Below, piece by piece: positions 59,500-64,000 of a stretch of DNA of 64,000 nt. The DNA comes from QHXM01 sp963697975 (lineage in GTDB: Bacteria; Acidobacteriota; Blastocatellia; Pyrinomonadales; Pyrinomonadaceae). The notes under the pieces were generated by a model. It saw nothing but the letters and a program-made list of their open reading frames with translations, had not been told where the DNA came from and did not search any database. The position numbers were made by a program, and so were the translations under genes. The DNA lies in contig OY969111.1 in assembly GCA_963697975.1 (NCBI GenBank), positions 1,860,001 to 1,924,000 of the forward strand, given 5' to 3'. Within the stretch, counting starts at the first letter, position 1, and each line of letters opens with the position of its first letter.

Positions 59500-60686
59500 C
59501 TTCCCCCGATAATAATCTTTGCAATCGTCTGCAACTGCATGTTTGAAGTGCCTTCGTAGATTGCGCCGATCTTGGAGTCGCGCCAGAATTTCTCGACGGG
59601 GTAGTCTTTGACGAAACCATAGCCGCCGTAAAGCTCAATCGCCTTTGAGCTGATGCGTTCCGCCGCGCGCGAAGAGTAGAGCTTAGCCATCGCCGCTTCT
59701 TTGACGAAAGGCTTTCTGGCATCTTTCAGACGTGCCGCGTTATAGACCATCAGGCGCGCGGCTTCAAGCTCGGTCGCCATCTCCGCAAGCTGGAATTGCA
59801 CGCCCTGAAATTCGTTGATCGCTTTTCCGAACTGTTCACGCTCCGTGGTGTACCGAAGCGCAGCGTCTAAAGCCCCACGCGCAATCCCGATCATCTGCGC
59901 GCCGATGCCGATGCGCCCTTCGTTCAAAGTCTCTATGGAAACTTTATAACCCTTGCCTACTTCTCCCAGCACGTTCTCTTTCGGCACGCGACAATCTTCC
60001 AGAATAATCTCGGTGGTCGAAGAGGCGCGAATGCCGAGCTTGTTCTCTTTCTTGCCGACCGCGAAGCCCTCGAAATTTTTCTCGACGATGAAGGCGGTGA
60101 TGCCACGATAACCGGCCTCCGGGTTGGCGTTGGCGAAGACGATGAAGATTTCAGCTTCGTTGCCGTTTGTAATCCAGAGCTTGCGGCCATTCAAGATGTA
60201 ATGATCGTCCTGCTCGACGGCGCGCGTGGAGAGAGCGAAGGCGTCGGAGCCAGAGCCTGCTTCGCTCAGGGCATAAGCGCCGACACGCTCCGCTGCAAGC
60301 TCAGTCAGATACTTTTTCTTCTGCTCAGGATTGCCCCAGCGAATCAAGGCGTTATTGACGAGCGTGTTCTGCACGTCAACGAAGACGCCGACCGAGGCGT
60401 CAACGCGCGAGAGTTCTTCGACGCCGATAATCGCCGTGAAAAAGGAAGCACCCGCGCCGCCATACTCTTCGGGAGTCTCAATGCCCATCAAGCCGAGATC
60501 AAAGCATTGCTTGACGAGCGCCGGGTCGAGCTTTCCCTGCTCGTCCATCGCTTCGACGCGGGGGCGGAGTTCGCCCATCGCAAACTCGCGCACGCTTTGT
60601 CTGAACATCTCTTCATCTTCGGAAAGCGTCGTCAGCGGATGTGAACTTTGCTGCTCAATCGTCTGGCTCATTTCAGTCTTGCTCAT
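59487..60686 (-). CDS. acyl-CoA dehydrogenase
   Basis: A 399-residue flavoenzyme that oxidises acyl-CoA to trans-2-enoyl-CoA. Signatures are YALSEAGSGSDAFAL (FAD/substrate loop), ITNGNEAEIFIVFANA, the RIGIGAQMIGIARGALDAAL helix, and near the C-terminus IELYGGYGFVKDYPVEKFWRDSKIGAIYEGTSNMQ. The catalytic Glu is expected in IYEGTSNMQ. The substrate is probably short or branched-chain acyl-CoA, given the E1 gene downstream, but chain length cannot be read from sequence. The C-terminal SSDK and the stop codon are encoded within the palindrome at 59421. Confidence 0.93.
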   Translation of the reverse strand: MSKTEMSQTIEQQSSHPLTTLSEDEEMFRQSVREFAMGELRPRVEAMDEQGKLDPALVKQCFDLGLMGIETPEEYGGAGASFFTAIIGVEELSRVDASVGVFVDVQNTLVNNALIRWGNPEQKKKYLTELAAERVGAYALSEAGSGSDAFALSTRAVEQDDHYILNGRKLWITNGNEAEIFIVFANANPEAGYRGITAFIVEKNFEGFAVGKKENKLGIRASSTTEIILEDCRVPKENVLGEVGKGYKVSIETLNEGRIGIGAQMIGIARGALDAALRYTTEREQFGKAINEFQGVQFQLAEMATELEAARLMVYNAARLKDARKPFVKEAAMAKLYSSRAAERISSKAIELYGGYGFVKDYPVEKFWRDSKIGAIYEGTSNMQLQTIAKIIIGGSSDK

Positions 60687-60757
60687 CTAAAATTTCTGGA
60701 TTTGGTTGACCCTGTAGCATCGCTCAGACCTGCGCCTCCGGTCAACCTGCGGAAGAC

Positions 60758-61069
60758 AAAAGGCAAAAGGTAAAAGGCAGGCTGAAATCACATTCAAGTG
60801 AAGTGTGGGCATCATTGCCGCGTAGCGGCAGAGTGAATTTAGCCCGGCGTTTCAACGCCGGGAATGCGCGGCGAACGTCACCGGCGTCGCGTCAGCGACG
60901 ATTGAGAACTTCAACCGTCGCTGACGCGGCGCCTGCGAATGGTGCTGTACCTTTCCCGGCCTTGAAAGGCCGGGCTACATTCACTTCGCCGCTCTGCGGC
61001 GGATTGATGCACAGGCTTTATTTAATTAACAGCGGTTCTCCGCCTACCTTTTTACTTTTGCCTTTTATA
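60758..61069. repeat. word palindrome enclosing composite palindrome, copy 2
   Basis: Outer arms: AAAAGGCAAAAGGTAAAAGG then CAGG at 60758-60781, and CCTACCTTTTTACTTTTGCC then TTTTA at 61043-61067. Between them, at 60818-61002, lies a second copy of the composite element of 40757 with the same module order: CCGCGTAGCGG, TTTAGCCCGGCGTTTCAACG then CCGGG, GTCGCGTCAGCGACGATTGA, a centre near 60910, then the complements, ending CGCCGCTCTGCGGCGG. The composite element therefore lies in the loop of an older, simpler palindrome. The 60687-61258 spacer holds no gene. Confidence 0.85.
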
Positions 61070-61258
61070 AAGATGACTTTTGTCGGACGAATGCTGCTCC
61101 GGGGAAAGCCTTGCTCTCATCAATTGCTCAGTTATAGTGCGGCAGTTTTCACAGGCACGCCTCTTGCCGGGTTGAGCTTGACGGCCTGATACCGTATCTT
61201 GCTGAATTCGCGCTTCCCTTGAAAGGTTAGGATAGCCGCTCGTCCGACAAACGTATTA

Positions 61259-62350
61259 ATGAATCAAAGCAACAACACACCGAATCCGTCCAAAAGATCA
61301 AAGATCATCGGAATCATCTTTGCCCTCGGCGGCCTCCTGCTTTTCGCCTACTTCGTGTGGAAAGCTGGCGCAGGCGAGATTACCGCAGGCATCAAGAAAC
61401 TCGGCGCAGGCTTTCTGCTCGTGCTGCTGATTTCGAGCATCCGTTACATCGTTCGCACATTAGGGTGGACGCTCTGCTTTACCGGCGAGCATCGCCTTCG
61501 TTTCCGCGATGCGTTCCGCGCCTATGTCGTCGGCGATGCGATGGGGAATCTGACGCCGCTTGGTCTCGTCGCCAGCGAACCGACCAAAGCAGCGCTGGTG
61601 CGCGACCGCGTGCCGCTGCTCGTCGCCGTCTCAGCGCTGGCAGTCCAGAATCTTTTTTACAGTCTCTCGGTCGCGCTCTTCATCTTGTCGGGCATCGTGT
61701 CATTGCTCCTGATCTTTCCTTTGACGCCGGGGCTTCGCTTGCTGACCTTGATTTCGCTCGGCGTCGTCTGCGCGATCATCCTGTTCGGCTTCATCGTCTA
61801 TCGCCTCAGATGGAGGTTTATCTCAGCCGCATTTGAGAAGCTGAGAAAGACACGCTTCGGGAAGCGTTTCCTCAAAGAGAAGCAACGAGAAAGCACGAGC
61901 GCGGTTGAGGACACGGTCTATAATTTCTACTCGCGCAACAAGGCGCGCTGCGCGCTCATCATGGCGCTGGAAGTTTGTTTCCATCTGGCGGGCGTGCTGG
62001 AAGTCTTCGTCACGCTCTCTTTCATCTCGGATGTTGCGCCGACGTTCATGGCGGCCTACGTGCTGGAATCCGTCAATCGCATCATCAACGTAGTTTTCAA
62101 GTTCGTGCCGCTGCGCGCAGGTGTTGACGAAGCTGGCTCAGGCTGGGTGACGAAGGTTCTCAAGTTCGGGGTCGCGACCGGCACGACGCTCGCCATCATT
62201 CGCAAAGCTCGCGTCATCTGCTGGACGGCGCTCGGCGTAGCCTTCCTCGTCCGGCGGGGGTTGTCAACACAGGCGGTCGCAGAGGAAACTCAGGAAGCGA
62301 TGGCGGAAGAACTGGGAGCGCCTGTCTCGCATGCGAGCGAGCCGGGTTAG
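61259..62350 (+). CDS. UPF0104 / lysylphosphatidylglycerol synthase TM-region family protein
   Basis: A 363-residue polytopic membrane protein with about seven to eight helices (IIGIIFALGGLLLFAYFVW, AGFLLVLLISSIRYIVRTLG, ALAVQNLFYSLSVALFIL, and so on). It carries the family patterns FRAYVVGDAMGNLTPLGLVASEPTKAALV and RAGVDEAGSGWV. It lacks the synthetase domain of MprF, so it resembles the flippase-like half. Such proteins occur beside glycosyltransferase genes, and here a mannosyltransferase-like gene follows 47 bases later. A role in lipid-linked or glycan transfer across the inner membrane is likely but unspecific. Confidence 0.85.
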   Translation: MNQSNNTPNPSKRSKIIGIIFALGGLLLFAYFVWKAGAGEITAGIKKLGAGFLLVLLISSIRYIVRTLGWTLCFTGEHRLRFRDAFRAYVVGDAMGNLTPLGLVASEPTKAALVRDRVPLLVAVSALAVQNLFYSLSVALFILSGIVSLLLIFPLTPGLRLLTLISLGVVCAIILFGFIVYRLRWRFISAAFEKLRKTRFGKRFLKEKQRESTSAVEDTVYNFYSRNKARCALIMALEVCFHLAGVLEVFVTLSFISDVAPTFMAAYVLESVNRIINVVFKFVPLRAGVDEAGSGWVTKVLKFGVATGTTLAIIRKARVICWTALGVAFLVRRGLSTQAVAEETQEAMAEELGAPVSHASEPG

Positions 62351-62397
62351 AACCCCAGGTTGCTTGAAAAATCAGACAAAGGAAGCAAAGGGATTTC

Positions 62398-64000
62398 TTG
62401 TCGAGTTCTGTTGAGATAGATTCGGTCGGAAGAGAAGCGATTGCGGCTCCTCAAGCCGTGCCGCGCCGCGAGGCGTTCGCGCGTGAGCGTGGCGTGATTC
62501 TGGCGCTGGCAGTGCTGGTCGTGCTGGGGCTTGGTTTGCGCCTGAGCAATGTGAGCACACTCGGGTTTGCGGAAGACGAGATCAACAAGCTGAACGCCAT
62601 CCGCGCCTACGAGCAGGGCGACATCCGCCCGAACGCCGAGCATCCGATGCTGATGAAGGCTTTGATGTTCGTCTCCGTCAAAGCGCAGCACGCATGGAAC
62701 GCGCGCTCTTCGAACCAGATCAGCGACGAGACGGCGCTCAGGTTTCCCAACATCCTTTTTGGCGCGCTCACAGCAATTCCGCTCTTTCTCCTGGCGGCAG
62801 CTTTCTTCGACCGCTGGACAGGACTCTTAGCATCCGCGCTCTGGGCTTTCGGCATCAACGCCATCACCTACAATCGCATCGCCAAGGAAGACACGCTGCT
62901 CGTCTTCTTCATGCTCTTCGGGTTCTACTTTTATCTTCGCGCCAAACAGGCAAACTGGCGCGAAGTGAAAATCAAGCGGCGCAGCTACATCCTGAGCGGC
63001 GCATCGTGGGGGCTGATGCTGGCCTCGAAATATTTCCCGCACTACTTCGGCCTCAACATGCTCTATCACCACTATGTTCGGGTGCGGAAGAAAGAGCCGA
63101 ACGAGCCTCCGGGCAAAACGCCGCTGTACTTCTACTTAATCGCCGGGGCTGCCTTTCTGATTGCGAATCCGGCGGTGCTGCTGCCGCAGACCTGGGCCTA
63201 CCTGGACGCTTACACGAGCGGGCAACTGCTGTCGCACACGGGCTACTTGATGGGCGACGAGCTTTACAAGAACACGATGGCGAGCACGCCGTTCTGGGGA
63301 ACGCCCGTCTATTTCTATGCGCTGTTTTTGTTGATAAAAGTGCCGCTGCCGGTGCTGTTTGCTTTTCTGATTGGCATGGTCGAGTGCATCAGGCGCTGGC
63401 GGCATCCGGGGCACGCCTTTTTGCTCCTGATGTTTCTGCTCTGGATTGTGCCCTACTCGCTGATCGGCGCAAAGTGGCTGCGATACACGCTCTCTCTCAT
63501 GCCGTTCATCTATATGATCGCAGCGGTCGGCATCGTGACCCTTGTTCGCTTCGTCGCGTCTCAATTGAAAGTTTTGAGCGCGGAGCGTGCGCTGCGATTT
63601 GTTAGCGCGCTGGCGCTCATCGTCTTCATCGCGTGGCCTGCGTGGACGGCTTACAGTAGCCGCCCGCATTATGCCGCGTACACAAATGCGCTCGGCGGCG
63701 GGCGCGTCGGCTACTTCTTTCCGCACGACGAGTTTTATGACGACGGTCTGCGCGAGGCGATAGAGTTTGTCTGCAAGACTGCGCCGCCGGGGGCGACTAT
63801 CGCGCATGAGACACCGGGCGTGGTCGGATACTATCTGGAAAAGCTCGGACGCACGGACATCCAATCGCGCGTGCTCTCGGACGCCGCTTTCAAACTCGCT
63901 GAAGCTCCTCAGCCGACTTACGTCATCTTGCAGCGCGGGCGCACCTATTTTGAGAATCAGGAGAAGATGAAAGAGGTACGCGCACGTTTCAGGAAAGTTT
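62398..64000 (+). CDS. PMT/ArnT-like glycosyltransferase, 3' truncated by the window
   Basis: An open frame continuing past the window end, with at least 534 codons seen. It starts at TTG 62398 (AAGGGA just upstream), giving an N-terminus SSSVEIDSVGREA. Membrane helices begin at VILALAVLVVLGLGLRLSN, followed by the family signature EDEINKLNAIRAYEQG (the acidic DE near the first loop) and HPMLMKALMFVS. Later segments are PLFLLAAAFFDRWTGLLASA, YNRIAKEDTLLVFFMLFGFYF and SASKYFPHY-like parts. GT39/ArnT enzymes transfer sugars from polyprenyl phosphate on the periplasmic side. Other frames in this region are shadows. Confidence 0.87.
   Translation, partial: MSSSVEIDSVGREAIAAPQAVPRREAFARERGVILALAVLVVLGLGLRLSNVSTLGFAEDEINKLNAIRAYEQGDIRPNAEHPMLMKALMFVSVKAQHAWNARSSNQISDETALRFPNILFGALTAIPLFLLAAAFFDRWTGLLASALWAFGINAITYNRIAKEDTLLVFFMLFGFYFYLRAKQANWREVKIKRRSYILSGASWGLMLASKYFPHYFGLNMLYHHYVRVRKKEPNEPPGKTPLYFYLIAGAAFLIANPAVLLPQTWAYLDAYTSGQLLSHTGYLMGDELYKNTMASTPFWGTPVYFYALFLLIKVPLPVLFAFLIGMVECIRRWRHPGHAFLLLMFLLWIVPYSLIGAKWLRYTLSLMPFIYMIAAVGIVTLVRFVASQLKVLSAERALRFVSALALIVFIAWPAWTAYSSRPHYAAYTNALGGGRVGYFFPHDEFYDDGLREAIEFVCKTAPPGATIAHETPGVVGYYLEKLGRTDIQSRVLSDAAFKLAEAPQPTYVILQRGRTYFENQEKMKEVRARFRKV

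Noticed and set aside
62694..63605. 303-codon plus-strand frame and a 242-codon minus-strand frame (63136-63864)
   Set aside because: A third frame through the same region, open to the window end, encodes a convincing PMT/ArnT-like membrane enzyme, so these are shadows.
1..64000. rRNA or tRNA genes
   Set aside because: I looked for conserved rRNA stretches and tRNA T-loop (GTTCRAATC) plus acceptor patterns by eye and saw none. A tRNAscan run would be needed to exclude one.

Overview
The window looks like a chromosomal segment of a GC-rich, Gram-negative, non-sporulating bacterium. I favour Acidobacteriota, probably Blastocatellia. The clues are several membrane proteins that begin with a zinc ribbon of the type at 45523 (CPTCQ...FCLEDG), many secreted proteins of unknown function, a single-chain branched-chain 2-oxoacid dehydrogenase E1, and intergenic spacers packed with palindromes. 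The phylum call is inference: no rRNA, tRNA or other phylogenetic marker cluster is present. Both ends of the window cut through genes.

Layout. 1-15000 holds mostly housekeeping genes: a PflX-like radical SAM enzyme, folA, a class V aminotransferase, a candidate structured RNA (4632-4920), a response regulator with a PH-domain protein, a lytic transglycosylase, alaS, recX and truB. 15183-22140 is the PrkA / YeaH / SpoVR stress module, with an alpha/beta hydrolase between prkA and yeaH. Its spoVR gene is interrupted by a 405-codon intein that carries a LAGLIDADG endonuclease and a LacI-like helix-turn-helix. 22413-25867 is a two-gene TIR plus STAND-NTPase unit, followed by an Asp/Glu racemase and an ATP-grasp ligase. 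28225-33065 has a hexahaem cytochrome and three tandem paralogous lipoproteins. 33106-40730 has a PDZ protein, an M1 metallopeptidase, ispH and several small or membrane proteins. 41830-44105 holds two overlapping ATP-grasp genes. 44453-48385 has an M15-like peptidase, a zinc-ribbon membrane protein and a transmembrane Ser/Thr kinase. 48419-49992 is an accessory island with a toxin-antitoxin pair and a secreted orphan, bounded by direct repeats and attC-like sites. 50154-64000 has TPM and Tim44-like proteins, an M16 peptidase pair, a protease-TPR protein, branched-chain amino acid catabolism genes (acyl-CoA dehydrogenase, TPR protein, fused E1), a UPF0104 flippase-like protein and a truncated mannosyltransferase-like protein.

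The strongest large-scale signal is not a gene. More than a dozen spacers carry long inverted repeats, many starting within a few bases of a stop codon. Some are built from short tandem words (for example GGTGATA or GTCAGTG). Others are hairpins whose arms are themselves made of smaller hairpins. In at least two places one palindrome sits inside the loop of another, and in two places the repeat sequence has entered a coding region. These could act as bidirectional terminators, and they behave like a mobile or self-propagating repeat family. The other main points are the SpoVR intein, the TIR/STAND pair, the cassette-like toxin-antitoxin island and the candidate RNA.
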